DNA of 64,000 nucleotides, taken from the NCBI GenBank assembly GCA_947652605.1, contig OX393578.1, positions 53,265,415-53,329,414 on the forward strand, read 5' to 3'. Each line of letters begins with the position of its first letter. The stretch's first letter is position 1. Below, in pieces: positions 1 through 11,756 of this stretch. This DNA comes from Elmis aenea. Lineage: Eukaryota; Arthropoda; Insecta; Coleoptera; Elmidae. The position numbers and the translations under genes were made by a program. Below the pieces are notes generated by a model. It was not told the DNA's origin. It saw only the letters and a list, made by a program, of their open reading frames with translations, and ran no database searches.

Positions 1-600
1 ATTTGGGAGTGTTGTTTTGGGAGAAGCGATATTAGCTTATAATTTAAACCATCATGCCACACTTTATCGAAAGCCTGCGCTACGTCTAGAAAGATGGTAG
101 AACAAACTTTTTTCTCTTCTAGGGCTTTTTCTATGACATTCGTTATTCTGTGTACTTGGCCAATAGTTAAATGTTTATTTCTAAATCCAAATTGATGGGA
201 ATTAGTTTTTTCTTTTTCTATCATTGGCTTCATTCTTTTGAGGAGGTTTCCCTGATTTAGGGATCATAATCACCTCTGCAACTTTCCATAGCCTAGGTAC
301 ATACTTAAGCCTAAAGGTAGCATTTATTAGGGTGGTCAGTTTTACTATGGCTTTCCTTGGGAGATGTCTTAGCACTTCACCAGTAATTAAATCAAACCCA
401 GGGGCTTTTTTCGGGTTAACATTTTCTTTAATTCCAGTAATTTCTTCATTGGGTGTTTGTAAGTCTGATTTCATTGTTTTCTTGTATGATTTCTTCCCAA
501 TCAGGAGCTTTTTCGTTTCCTCCATGTGGTTGGAATGTTTTTTCTAAATGATCTGCGAATGTTTTTGTTTACTATTTTTGGCCCATTTTCCATCCTGTTG
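1..600 (-). pseudogene. Jockey-like non-LTR retrotransposon reverse transcriptase fragment
   Basis: Read on the minus strand from about 600 down to 1, this is the N-terminal half of a non-LTR reverse transcriptase, the enzyme that copies element RNA into DNA at a nicked target. Visible motifs in order are WAKNSKQK (about 585), ADHLEKTFQPH (about 550), NPKKAPGFDLITGEVL (about 420-370), PLWK/VIMIPKSGKPP (about 290-250), HQFGFR (about 197-180) and FLDVAQAFDKVWHDG (about 100-50, the first catalytic Asp block). Reading frame breaks near 550, 470 and 235. The usual YRPISLLP block between the PKSGKP and LLKRM segments is missing, so there is a small internal deletion as well as frameshifts. The copy runs off the left edge, so its 3' part cannot be seen. 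Jockey-type membership rests on motif spacing and is likely; the exact clade is not certain. Confidence 0.85.
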
Positions 601-647
601 TCTTATTGGCGGAAATTACTTAAGTTGTCCACAGAAAGATAAAATAT

Positions 648-885
648 TTATTTACGTAACTAGACCGAAAAGTGGTACTTTATTGGACGAGTACAGTTTT
701 TGCACGAGCCATAGGCGAGTCCTGGATGCATGAGTCCAGTAAAGACACTTATTGTGTATGTTACGTACAATATTTTTTCTGCGTCAGCACCTGACACCAA
801 AATGACTATTGTCACCATCCATAATTAAACAATAACTTAACAAACTACAGGTGAAAACTCGCTTGGTGGTATAATGACGCTTTTC
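648..885. repeat. Dispersed repeat A, copy 1 (partial)
   Basis: This stretch matches 20876-21300 and 44240-44649 in the same orientation. Shared landmarks are TTATTTACGTAAC at the start, TTGGACGAG, CGAGCC-TAGGCGAGTCCTG, GTATGTTACGTACAATATTT, CTGACACCAAAAT, ATCCATAATTAAACAATAAC and CTCGCTTGGTGGTATAATGA at the end. The homology stops near 885, where the other two copies continue with CCATGGCAACCAG. The family is unknown to me. On the minus strand all three copies can encode a related short peptide (see findings). Confidence 0.75.
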
Positions 886-1721
886 TGTCTATTAAAGTTA
901 AGTGTCGTGTATAAGAAATAAACATTTTGAATTTTGTAGCCGTGTTTAAGACGGGTCGTTTTTTATTTTCACATATAAAACGAATTTATCTAAAGGACAA
1001 TCAACACAATCGTAAAATGAAACAAATTATGTTAATTAAATGATGGTACATCGCGCCCATACGCATTTTCTGGTTGACAACTGTGCGGTGTGTTTTACAG
1101 CCGATAAAAGTTGTTGAAAAATCTTTAGCGGTTAATAAAAATAAAACCACGGGAAGGTAGTAGGCCCATTTAATAAAAACATACAGCTGCGTACCGAATA
1201 TAACCAATAACAACATATCATAAAATAAGAAGGCCCAACATGGCCGCTACACGTGACCGAAGGACCGACCTAACCTAATTCTATTTGTTGAAAAGCGCTA
1301 CGTACGATCTCTCATCAGTCCTGGTATTAAAACCACTCGTACTCTTTATGGGGCAGTGGATCAGCAACGGACTCTGCGTGTGATGTGCGGGGTTAAGCAG
1401 GAAATTGGACAGGTCCACACGATGAGGCTGCCATGCACGTGGCCACGGAATATATCACGGTTTATGATCGACATTTTCGGAGCGCTGAATAGACAGATAT
1501 TGTGCGATCAATTGGCGATTACTGATTACAATCACCCCGTTACTTAAACGTTATGGAGCGATCTGTTTGTTCGATCACTGTTTTAAAACCTGACCATTCG
1601 AAACCTGCAACTTCTTACAAAGTCTTTCGAAAATTCGTGGACTTATCTTAAGACGTTCATTTTAGTAAGCCATTCAGTCAAAAACTATTTTATTTGTAAG
1701 CTTATGTAATATTAGCAATAT
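886..1721. other. Unassigned AT-rich sequence
   Basis: Only short open frames are present (for example 1001-1216 minus and 1356-1547 plus), with no recognisable domain and no match to other parts of the window that I could see. I see nothing to annotate. Confidence 0.5.
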
Positions 1722-2212
1722 TTAACCCTTATGTGCTCATCATGGTCTGGCTGGACCAATTTTAAGTTTGAATGTATTTTTCTCATAGAAAAAAATTTCG
1801 TAAGGACCTCATCTTTCATGATATCCTCTACGAACATGTTTTAATGTATTTCGAAACGAAAAAATTGGCGGCGTGAAGGGTTACACATGCAAGGTTGGTA
1901 GTCCTACGCTGTGCAAGTTTTCTCACCTATTATCCATTTTTTACGATTGTTTTAGTGTCTTCTGAATCACTATTTAACAGCGATGAAACAAAATCTACAT
2001 CTTTTTCCCGAAAAATATTTTTGTACCATCAAATACTACCGAGTTACTTAAGATTTAAAAAAAAATATTTTTTTTTTTTGTAAATTATCTAGCGTGCCAT
2101 GGAACTTTTTTGAAATATTAAAGCATCACTGAATAGGCCTTAGAAAAAAAACAATGTATCTAATTTAAACTTCTTTGTAGCTCTTATCGTTTACGAGATC
2201 CTAATAGTGGCC
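1722..2212 (+). mobile_element. TTAA-bounded piggyBac-like repeat end, copy 1
   Basis: The segment begins TTAA-CCCTTATGTGC and then carries the near-palindrome TGGTCTGGCTGGACCA (about 1743-1758). It aligns with 36961-37495, sharing CGTAAGGACCTCAT, TGGCGGCGTGAAGGG, ATGCAAGGTTGGTAG, TTATCTAGCGTGCCATGGAA and GTTTACGAGATCCT. TTAA targets and CCC-starting termini are typical of piggyBac elements. No transposase is present and the far end, which should read GGG-TTAA, is not found. Homology ends near 2207, just before the hAT insertion site. The assignment is an inference from the terminus only. Confidence 0.5.
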
Positions 2213-2220
2213 CTTCTAAG

Positions 2221-3415
2221 CAGGGACTGAGAACGGAACGAAAACGAAAACGTTAAACGAAATTAACCGATTTTTTTTTGAGAACGAAAACGAAACCGAA
2301 AACGAAATTATTATTTTTTCGTTCAAGAACGAAAACGAAATAAATATTTTCCAAAACCGGTTTTAACCGGTTTTAACCGGTTTTGCCGCTATTTCAATTT
2401 TATTTGTTAAACACAAACGCGAATTTACCATCTGTGCTGGGGAGATCACGAGGCAGTAAATAATCTCACTTAAAATAAGTGAGCTTCAATTTTCTTCATA
2501 TATTTACGTGAATATGTATTAACAACTTTATTGTTTACACTTGCAATTTCGTGTAACACAATTAACGGTACAGATATTCTCTATTTCTAATTTGTTTTTT
2601 AGATCATCAATATAAAATATACACTTGATTGGATACGTATTATCAATGTGTATGTTTTATTTGCGTTTAGACATAATAATAGTAAAATTTATTCTTACTT
2701 CGAAAAGGACTGATGTAAAAGAAGATTTATTGGAAGATGTGTAAGCTAGTAATATTTAACGGAATGTGAAAATGTATATTGTATGGTATGTACAAACTAT
2801 AAAGTTAAAGTATATATCAAGTTAATATAAGTTTTTATTTAATATCTTTTTTATTTATAACATTTAGTAAATTATCCACTTGAATTCATTCTTTTGTCTT
2901 TTTAAATAATTACAGCAGGATCTTATTTAATTCAAATGCATAGATTTTTAGTACTAAAACAAATTTAAAACAGCACTTGCTATATTTTCATATTTTTAGA
3001 TAAAGATCGTGTGTCTAATTTAACCTAATCACGTTGTGTTTTTGCACCTTACGGGTGTTAAACTTAATAAAATGGTTAAATGTTAATGTGTTTAACGATT
3101 TGGTAAATTTAATATGGCGATGGTTCGCCAGTCTAAAATATGCTGTCCGTGAGCATCAAACCCCATCGTCATCGTTTATATTTTAGTTGAGACGCAAATA
3201 TTGTTATCGTATTTATAGAGGGTTGTGTTGACTAGAAAAAAAATTGATTTTTTGACGACAAAAAAAATATTGTAAAACCGGTTTTAACCGTTATTATTTC
3301 GGTTCACGAAAACGAAAAAAGAATTTTTTCGGTTAGAACGAAAAGAACGAAAACGATATATTTCGTTTTCGTTCCGAACAGAAACGAACGGAATTTTTTT
3401 CGTTTTTAGTCACTG
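2221..3415. mobile_element. Non-autonomous hAT foldback element with 8-bp target duplication
   Basis: The element starts CAGGGACTGA and ends TTAGTCACTG, imperfect terminal inverted repeats of the CAG..CTG kind seen in hAT elements. It is flanked on both sides by the exact 8-bp duplication CTTCTAAG (2213-2220 and 3416-3423). Both subterminal regions are packed with CGAAAACGAAA-type runs and AAAACCGGTTTTAACCGG blocks in inverted orientation, so the ends can fold back. The centre, about 2400-3270, is AT-rich and has no transposase frame. It therefore depends on a transposase supplied elsewhere. Confidence 0.85.
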
Positions 3416-3423
3416 CTTCTAAG

Positions 3424-4591
3424 TGTATATCGAAATATTGATATATGTATATTGAATATCGATATTTCTATAACTATCGAATATCGATAAATATAAAACA
3501 ATCGCCAGACCTTATTCGCGCACCACTTAATTGACTTTCTATACGTTCTAAGGTTAACTCATCCTATATTAATTAATATGTTAATTGAATGTACATTGCT
3601 AATGACGTTTTTAAAAACTCTCTTTTTATGTTTCGTCTCTTATTGATAATAAAGGCAATTTATTGCTGTATTTCCTTCATTTTTCGTATTTGTAATATGA
3701 ATGCGAATAAATTTGTTTAATTCTTATTTACTGCGAAAAAATTGTAAAGGCCTATCTACGAAATATTAGTGAAACACGTGTACCAGTTTAGCTGCTAACG
3801 AACTGTATTTTAATGAACACTGTGCAATTAAGATAAATTGTAATTAAAAAAGAAAACAAAAATATTGTTCACAATACAATTCATAGAGGTCCCCCGTAAG
3901 CTTTTAATTTTGGGGTCTTCAGAGAAAAAAGTTTGAGAAACGCTGAAATAGATAACCAATTTTAAACTGCCTTAACTAGTTAATACATACATCTCTTAAA
4001 TGATCAAAACGGTCATTAAAACTCACTTAATTTTACGACCATGTCAGACTTTTTGAGGGTTTCACATGTTCAAGTATGTACATATTTCTTTTATGCAGTT
4101 TTTGATTCAATAAAACCTATAACTTTGACGTATAAAATATCAACTCCTTGTACTAGCATCAAATGATAATCAGCCACTATCTATTTGACAGCTGGTTTTT
4201 CACTTCAGGGTAAACGTCCCTAAACAATGTAATATATTTCTATGAGTTCACCCCACAATATTTTGGTAAACTGCTCGACCACTATAATACTTTATTATAG
4301 TCGTAATATAAACCATAATGGGTACAGTCCGGCCCAAGATAATGTCCAAAAAATGAAGGAAGTTGTATATTTAAGACAAGATGAGTGTTTTCTGTTTAAG
4401 AAAAGGTTCAGAGATATGAAAATGAAATTTTTGAACACATTTTTGGTTGCAATAGAGCACTGTTATCTTTGAAAATGTGTAATATTTGAAGTTAATTTAT
4501 ATGGTGACTTTAAAATAAAACTAATTAAATTAAATTACTGCATATTAATAGATTATAATACTGGTAGGTACATTTTTGTTATATGTGTACA
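3424..4591. other. AT-rich spacer with ATCGATA-type run
   Basis: From 3424 to about 3500 the sequence repeats TATCGA/ATCGATA motifs. A single hAT-like end lies at 3885-3945. The remainder shows no gene; the 4242-4472 open frame has no recognisable motif. Confidence 0.45.
3885..3945 (-). mobile_element. Solitary hAT-type end
   Basis: The segment finishes GTTTGAGAAACGCTG, which read in reverse is the hAT terminus CAGCGTTTCTCAAAC, the same end as the complete MITE at 30466-30728. The opposite end was not found nearby, so this is probably a decayed or truncated copy. Confidence 0.5.
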
Positions 4592-4593
4592 TA

Positions 4594-5816
4594 CAGGGTG
4601 GTCCAAATTCGATGGGATTGCATGGGTATCTCGGATAATATTTAAGATAGAGAAACGGTTAAATTACCAAAAATGTGCAGTTTTTTGAGACAAACTTAGA
4701 ACCGTTTTCAAAAATATTCTATCATTTCCGGTTTTCGAGTTATCGAATAAAAAGTGTTTTTTTGTCATATTAATAATGTGTCATATCTCCGTTATTGTTA
4801 TAAATATCAAAAATATTTATTAAGATTATTTTTTGATATTTTTATGTTTAATTTGATTATGCTAAATAAAAAAATTTTTCGCTCGCCGTTAAAAAGTTAT
4901 GTCACAAACTTACCTTTTTTTAAATGGAAACGATAGTTGGCTATGACCTATTTAAATTCCTCATTTTTTTCTCATTCCAAATATATAAGGGTCGATGTAT
5001 TTATTTTTAATAATACGCAAGTTATGAAGGTTTTTAGGTTTTTTTTCTAAGAAAATCATAGTAGGCTATGAAAACAAAAACCAAACAAGGTGTAAAACCT
5101 TACAAAACTCATGTGGTACAAGTTACCAAGGTTTTTTAATTTGTTGTGGAGATAAACATTGTAAATATTTGAAAATAAGAAAACAACGATATAGTCGGTA
5201 TCAGCAGTAATGTAGGATATTGTTGTTTATCTTATGTTCAAAAAATTTCGTATTTATCTCAATAACAAATTAAAAAACCTTGGTAACTTGTACCACATGA
5301 GTTTTATAAGGTTTTACACCTTGTTTATTTTTTGTTTTCACAGCCTACTATGATTTTCTTTAAAAAAAAAACTAAAAAATTTTCATAACTTGCGTATTGT
5401 TGAAAATAAATACTTCAACCCTTATATATTTGGAATGAGAAAAAAATGAGAAATTTAAATAGGTCATAGCCAGCTATCGTTTCCATTTAAAAAAAGGTAA
5501 GTTTGTGTCATAACTTTTTAACGGCGAGTGTAATTTTTTTTTTTTTAGTATAATTAAATTAAACATAAAAATATCTAAAAATAATCTTAATAAATATTTT
5601 CGATAATTACAACAATAACGGAGATATGACACATTATTAATATGACAAAAAAACACTTTTTATTCGATAACTCGAAAACCGGAAATTATAGAATATTTTT
5701 GAAAACGGTTCTGAGTTTGTCTCAAAAAACTGCACATTTATGGTAATTTAACCGTTTCTCTATCTTAAATATTAACCGAGATACCCATGCAATCCCATCG
5801 AATTTGGACCACCCTG
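4594..5816. mobile_element. Palindromic TA-CAGGGTGG element Y, copy 1
   Basis: The element begins CAGGGTGGTCCAAATTCGAT and ends with its reverse complement, flanked by TA on both sides (4592-4593 and 5817-5818). The two arms are nearly identical over most of their length, about 500-560 bp each, for example GGTAACTTGTACCACATGAG against its complement near 5110 and 5285. Only a short centre near 5160-5230 is unpaired. TA duplications with CAGGGTG ends suggest mobilisation by a Tc1/mariner-type transposase, which is an inference. A 60-codon frame starting MFFCHINNVSYLRYC is open in both arms (4754-4936 plus and 5474-5656 minus). Copy 2 lies at 42453-43655. Confidence 0.85.
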
Positions 5817-6136
5817 TATACTAAGGAAAAAACCCGTAGAACGTTATTTTAAACTACATTTCCAAACATCTGACGACATGCAGCTATAAATCCGGCAATA
5901 AATGAGCCGTTTATTTTGAAAGTGGTACGAGTTACGTTTAGCGAAAAATGAGTTGAAATAAATCTGTGATTACAAAAATGTGTAATATTTTTATTTTTAA
6001 ACATTTTACTTGTAATTTCTTTTAAAATAATTACTATTTTACTATTATACTATTATATAAGAGAAATGTTATTGTTAAACAGAAGTGCAAATACATTTAT
6101 TTTGAAAATGACATAATAATGGATTTGCTTGCTATA

Positions 6137-7454
6137 CAGGGTGTTCCAAATTCGAGTAAATGCATGGGGAACTCGCTTATCTTAAGAGCGACGAGGACGG
6201 TTAAATTAGGACAAAGTTGCGAAATTAGATGCTCTTCAATTATCTGCAAAGAAGATTTTCATAGCTGTCTTAGTACCGAAGTTATTCAAGAAAAGCTGAA
6301 AAAATTGATTTTCGTTTTTTTGCCCTATTTCCTACATTTTTTAAAATATCGACAGTCTGGAAGCCCTTCTCCATGGCAACTTCTTTACGCTTTATATTTT
6401 GAGATAACATAAAATTTCCAACAACGTTTCGTCTCTTCAGAACCATCATCAACTTCATTTTTTTAAATAAGGCGAAAAAAATTCAAATCTCATAATCGGA
6501 TAGCATTTTGTGTTCTGATTTCAATGATATATGACACTTAATATCTAAAATCATATTTTACCACAAATATTTGAAAAAAAATTATTTTGTCTAATTTTTG
6601 AATCAAATGATCTTATACAAAAAAAATAAATAAATAAAAGACAAAACCATTTTTTTGTTTTTTGTTGTTGTTCTGTTAAAACTGTCACTTTGACATTAAT
6701 ATGATCGTGATTAATTTGCAACCAGCTAAAAATTCTTTGATATTTTTGTGCTTTTGTTCGCAATTTTATTTTCACTATGTTCTGATAGGCCATTTTTAAT
6801 TAATTTATTTATTCAATATCCCTTGGAGTATAGCCGAGTATTAAATAAAGTTAAAATAATTTTCGTCAATTATGGAAAATAAAATGTGTTACAAATATGA
6901 TATTGCAATTGTTTTAATGAAGTAATAAATTAATAAACTATTGAAAATTAAAAGGCATGTCATGAGAAAACAAAAGTATGTGTATATTATGACATTTTTC
7001 GAATTCCTCAAAAAGTGTTGTTGATTGTCATATTTAATAAAATGGTTTTCAAAAAGAAAGAAAAACAGGACATATCAGAGAATTTCTAGCTGGTTGCAAA
7101 TTATACAATTAATCACGATCATATTAATGTCAAAGTGACAGTTTTAACAAAACAACAACAAAATTGTTTTGTTTTTGTATAAGATCATTTGATTAAAAAA
7201 TTAACAAAATGAATGTTTCTAAAATTTTTGTGGTAAAATATCATTTTAGATATTAAATGTCATATATCATTGAAATTAGAAGACAAAATGATTTGACTAT
7301 GAGATCAAATTTTTTTCGCCGTATTTAAAAAATGAAGTTGATGTTTCTGAAGAGACGAAACGTTGTTGGAAATTTTATATTATCTCAAAATATAAAACGT
7401 AAGAAGTTGCCGTAAAGAAGTGCTTTCAGATTTACTCGAATTTGGGACATCCTG
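6137..7454. mobile_element. Palindromic TA-CAGGGTGTTCC element Z
   Basis: It starts CAGGGTGTTCCAAATTCGAG and ends CTCGAATTTGGGACATCCTG, with TA on each side. Long inverted arms are visible: AACGTTTCGTCTCTTCAG (about 6424) pairs with the same sequence reversed near 7340, and GTCACTTTGACATTAATATG (about 6684) pairs near 7120. Parts of the arms have diverged by small indels, including a missing piece next to the right terminus. No transposase is encoded; the 6119-6412 and 6551-6793 frames are arm translations. Confidence 0.8.
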
Positions 7455-7456
7455 TA

Positions 7457-8599
7457 TAGCTAGCTTACATATTTTTATATAAAAAATATTTAATAACTCA
7501 AAGTAGCATAAAAACGACTTATGCAACTTTCAAATTTAACGGCTTAAATGTGTAAGTTTAAAGTTATCATGTACAAATGTGCACGTACACTATTAGTTCA
7601 TCTATAACTTCATCGAATTATTCTCGAAATTAGTTAAGTATAATTCGACCAAAACTTCACATTTCCAAGCGTAGTAGTTCAAATCGGTATTGCATGAAAT
7701 ACGATGTTTGACTAAAATCGACCACAGCTGAATGTTCTGGCTTGTCATCCGAGTTTAAGTGTGTAACACGAACCGTGTATATACAATATAAGGCAAACAA
7801 ACAGTACTACAGACTACAGAGTATATATTTGAGCTATTAGATCATTGGTATCGGGCGTTCCGTGATAGATATCATATCCCTAACCGTTATAGCTGAATAT
7901 TGGCATTGCTAGGTAAATATTGCTAAAGTCAACAAAGAAACTATCACATCTGTAATGATTATAATAACCTATATTAGCATAAAAGGGAACTTTTCAATAT
8001 TAAATTAGCTCGAAGTCTAGACAAAGGGGAAATTTGAACTTTTTAAAATCATTTAAAGTGGCCCTTTCAAGCCCACGTAGTTTATTATGAAAGTGGTGTA
8101 AGTTAATTCTTGCAAAAAATTATAAGACATAGTTTACATATAATTTGGTGAAAACTTTTGATTTGTAAAGAATTTACAGTTTATATTTAAAAGTATCCAC
8201 ATGCTTTGACCAATTGAAGTTTGATGATATCTGTTTATGGCCCAAAAACATAAATATTGCTTCAGTGAATTTAAAAAAGAATTATTTGCCTTAACAATTG
8301 ACATATTTAAACTCGCAGTAACGTGGCCAAACTTAAATAGACTTTATTAGTATTGCAACCCAATTAAAATTATAAAATAATTATTTGACAGTCAATATAC
8401 ATTTTTAAACACCCTGATATTCTTGGATTAATATAGAGTACAGTTTGTAGACAAAATTTGGTTTCATTCTACAAAATCAATAGAGTTTTGGATGAATGTC
8501 GTTGCCAACAGTGATCGTTGCTATGACAGCTGCGTGTGTTTATATGCATAAATAAATAAGATAGCAATTGATAAGAAAGGAGACGAGAATCGTGCAAGT
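7457..8599. other. Intergenic sequence with one dispersed repeat
   Basis: No coding motif is visible. The part at 8073-8225 is a dispersed repeat, listed separately. The remainder is unassigned AT-rich DNA. Confidence 0.4.
8073..8225 (+). repeat. Dispersed TTATTATRAAAGTGGT repeat, copy 1
   Basis: The sequence TTTATTATGAAAGTGGTGTA followed about 80 bp later by GAATTTACAGTTTATATTTA and CACATGCTTT matches 46493-46640. The first 30 bp also occur, more diverged, near 5905 and 36703. The element family is unknown. Confidence 0.55.
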
Positions 8600-9281
8600 G
8601 GTTTAGTATTTACGCAAAAAAAAAAACATTTCGGTAGTATTTGATTGTATACAAGGAGATGAAATATGAAAGACCATGAAAGAAAGAGGATTAAGTGACA
8701 AGATGATCAAGGTAGTGCAATGTATGTACTATAAAACAGAAAATGTGGTGAGAATAGGAGGCAACAAAACAAAAGATTTTTTTACAACAAACTTATTTAG
8801 ATAAGGAAACATTTTGAAATAAAACTTTAAAAAATTATTAAATCATGCAACAAAGGGAGAGGTTATAGAAAATTAATACCAATTAGAATGGATGAACTCT
8901 TGCATGCAGATCATCTAATCCTGTTTGTAAAGAGAAAGAAAGAATTATTGTAAAAAAAATTGAAAACTTGACAGATAATTTAAAAAGATATTGCTTGAAA
9001 ATAAATTTAAAGAAAACAAAAATTATAATGAGGGCAATATAAAAAATGCAGAAATAGTAGTGCAGGATGAAAAATTACAAGTAAAAAAAGAGTTAATATT
9101 TGTAGGGGCATTGCTGGAGGAAACTAGCAAAATTGAACAGAAATTGTCAACAGAATAAGCAAAGTAAGAGTCACTGTATGGAATTAGGTACAAACCATTG
9201 TTCAATAAAAAAGAATAGAGTAAACTACTTAAACGAGAATTTACGAAAATTTATGTATGGTTGCGAAGCATAGGTGTTAAC

Positions 9282-9711
9282 TAAGGTTTCTCATATTTGA
9301 CATTTTTGCTTGTTCCGGGAAAAATTGTTCTCCATCTCGGGATTTCCCAGCATCCCGGGATGTAATGGGGTCAATATTTTGAAATAAATGACTCGAAATT
9401 ACCATGGTACACAAAAATAGAACTGCAAACGTATTTTAATGATATAAACTTTGTCATGGAGACCGGGTTTCTTTACACATCCTACGGGTGTAGATAGTCT
9501 AAAGCAGAAAAACTATTTTTAAATAAGAATAAAGTTTCTCTTTAATTTAATGTTAGCTAATATTTACAATAAATTGTGACAAGTAACACAAAATAAACGA
9601 AAATAACATTTTTTAAGTATCCTGAGATATCCTGAGACAGAAAGTCTTCCCTGGAAATATAAAACAGCTTAAAATGGACCGGAATCCCGGGATCTCGGGA
9701 GTGAAACCCTT
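9282..9711. mobile_element. hAT-type MITE inserted in the RTE fragment (TAAGGTTTCTC family, copy 1)
   Basis: The insert begins TAAGGTTTCTCATATTTGAC and ends GTGAAACCCTT, and is flanked by the exact 8-bp duplication GTGTTAAC (9274-9281 and 9712-9719). The interior contains CCCGGGAT-type GC runs. The RT reading frame resumes on the far side of the insertion, which confirms the boundaries. It is about 430 bp with no coding capacity. The second family member is at 12865-13693, in the opposite orientation. Confidence 0.85.
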
Positions 9712-9923
9712 GTGTTAACAGACGCAATAAAAAGTGGGATAGAAGCGTGTGAAATGAAAATACTAAGAATACTGAGATAGTTTGGGCATGTAATACGAAT
9801 AAAAGATGAAAAATCAGTGCAAATGATATAGGATGAAAGTAGGAAAAAGAAAAAGACGCGAACGACCCATGACAACGTGGAATAATGAGATAGCGAATAT
9901 ACTAACCAGGGAAGGTAACGATA

Positions 9924-10589
9924 ATATGTTGTCGCAAGAATCTGATCAAGGCTGTGTTTATTGCATCAAGAACATCACAACTAAATGTTTTTTGGAGAGT
10001 TACTGGCCATTTCCTTCGAAAAATTGGAGGAAAACTTAAAAGTTGAGTAATAAAAGTAATTTTTGCGATCGAGTTGGCTATGAAACCGTCAGAGATAAAA
10101 TCGAAATTGTTCTATTTAGCAATGCGCGCATCCTTTGCAAGTAAAATGGTGCAAAGTTTTTGAAAAAATCTTGAACGGTCCCGGAAAAAAACGCGAAAAA
10201 CGAGGCCCTTGTAAAAACGGTTTTTCCTATGTTAAACGCCTATGCAAGTCGCATAGATTTAGTTATACAATTTCACAAATCATAGCGCTTTTGCAGGGGT
10301 TCCATTTTTGACGTTTTTCTCCTGAACCGTTTAAGATTTTTTCGAAAACTTTGCACCATTTTATTTGCAAAGGATGCGCGAGTTGGTAAATAGAAAAATT
10401 TCCATCTTATCTCTGACGGTTTTATGGCCAACGCGATCCCAAAAATTACCTTTATTATTCAACTTTTCAGTTTTTCCCCTATTTTACCGAAGGAAATGGC
10501 CAGTGACACGTATAACTCTGCAAAACATTTAGTTTTGATGTTTTTGATGTAATAAACACAGCCTTGATCAGATTTTAGCGACAAAATAT
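9924..10589. mobile_element. Foldback element inserted in the RTE C-terminus
   Basis: The outer ends ATATGTTGTCGC and GCGACAAAATAT are inverted, and the arms pair over about 300 bp each: CTGATCAAGGCTGTGTTTAT near 9942 against its complement near 10552, and GATGCGCGCAT/GGATGCGCGAG near 10130 and 10370. The centre lies near 10250-10290. RT coding sequence lies on both sides, which shows that this is an insertion. The termini do not match the CAGGGTG family and no clear target duplication was seen beyond a possible ATAT. Confidence 0.7.
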
Positions 10590-10709
10590 CGGGACCTTCC
10601 TTGCAAGGAAAAAAGGACCAACATGGAACCAAGCCAGAAGTGAATGGAGAGGAGCCATCGCCTCGAAGCCGCTGGTAGAAGAGGCTCACGGAAAATGATA
10701 ATTTCGATA

Positions 10710-11756
10710 AAAAAAATTGGCAATTTAAATTAAGATTATATATATAATCCAAATTAATTTAGATTAAATTAAAATGATCGTTCTTTGTGGTAAGCCGACT
10801 AAATATTTTAATCAATAATAATAATTCTTCCTCGCACTAAATACCAACGTATGGAAATCATTTCTGTGGATGTTCGTGATCCTTTATTTACTGGCGTAAC
10901 GAATATTTTAATTCCGTTTATTTCCATTAAAAGTTGATTCACCATACGCTGTAAATTCAAAGAATTTTACAAAGCGCCCAACACACTGCAGCCTTACATC
11001 GTTAGTGCTAGTATTTATTTTATTGCCGTGCAATTTAATTTTTAATTTAGCACAACTCATAACTTTACTGCAGTTGTGAATAGATTTCGTGATAGGAGGA
11101 GATAATATAATGTTTATTATTTTATTTACCATTTTTCCAGGTTGCAGGCACACATAGATCAAAGCTGTAGGTGACTTATGGTGCTTGCACATGCAATCAG
11201 AGTAGGCGAGGTGCAATATTCTTATTGCGTTTTTACCTGCTTTGATCCAAGAGGATTAATCGCCTCTACAATCTTTCTGCACGATATATTACGGGAAATC
11301 TAAAGAAAATCTGCTCTAATTGCTTTATTAATCTGTAATTATTATGCATATTATGAAACTTTAGTTTGTATCTCGCTTAACAATCTTATAAAATTCTTGC
11401 CGTGATAAAAGGAATGAAATTCTTTCCTACATACGCTATAATTTATACTCACACCTAGACAGAAACCAACAGATAAGAAAGTTTTATAGGTGCATTCAAG
11501 AACCCTGACAATAAGAACATATAAGCAGGCTATCTCGATTTAATATAATTTTTACAATAACTATAACAATAACCTTTCATATCTTTGATGCAAAGAGACG
11601 CAAGTCTTAAAAGTGGTCTAGTATTTTACAAGAAGCTCTTCATCAAACAAAGGTGATTTTTAATTAATTTATTTACAAAGGGTGGATTTTAAATCAAAAA
11701 TATTTATTACTTGTATTTGTTTAAGAGACTTTTTTATTCTTGAGGCTTTCGCGGCC
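10710..11756. other. Unassigned intergenic sequence
   Basis: The longest open frame is 102 codons on the minus strand (10908-11216). It has no motif I recognise and no repeat copy in the window. No RNA gene or promoter is supportable. Confidence 0.4.

Larger units (their letters stand above)
8600..10709 (+). pseudogene. RTE-like reverse transcriptase fragment split by two insertions
   Basis: After setting aside the insertions at 9282-9711 and 9924-10589, the plus strand reads as the C-terminal half of an RTE-like reverse transcriptase. Visible blocks are FDCIQGDEI-KTMKERGLSDK (about 8640-8700), QCMYYKTENVVRIGGNKT (about 8720-8770), HADHLILFV (about 8905-8930, where the catalytic YADD has become HADH), YGCEA-VLT across the first insertion, GIEACEMKILRI (about 9740), FGHVIRIKDEKS (about 9782), the basic stretch GKRKRRERPMTTWNNEIANI (about 9840-9900) and TWNQARSEWRGAIASKPLVE after the second insertion (to about 10709). 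There are several stops and frameshifts and the catalytic Asp pair is damaged, so it is inactive. The C-terminal GHLVRM and RGRPRKTW-like blocks are typical of insect RTE-type elements. Confidence 0.8.

Noticed and set aside
10908..11216. 102-codon minus-strand frame as a gene.
   Set aside because: No motif, no repeat copy and no sign of coding composition strong enough to call.
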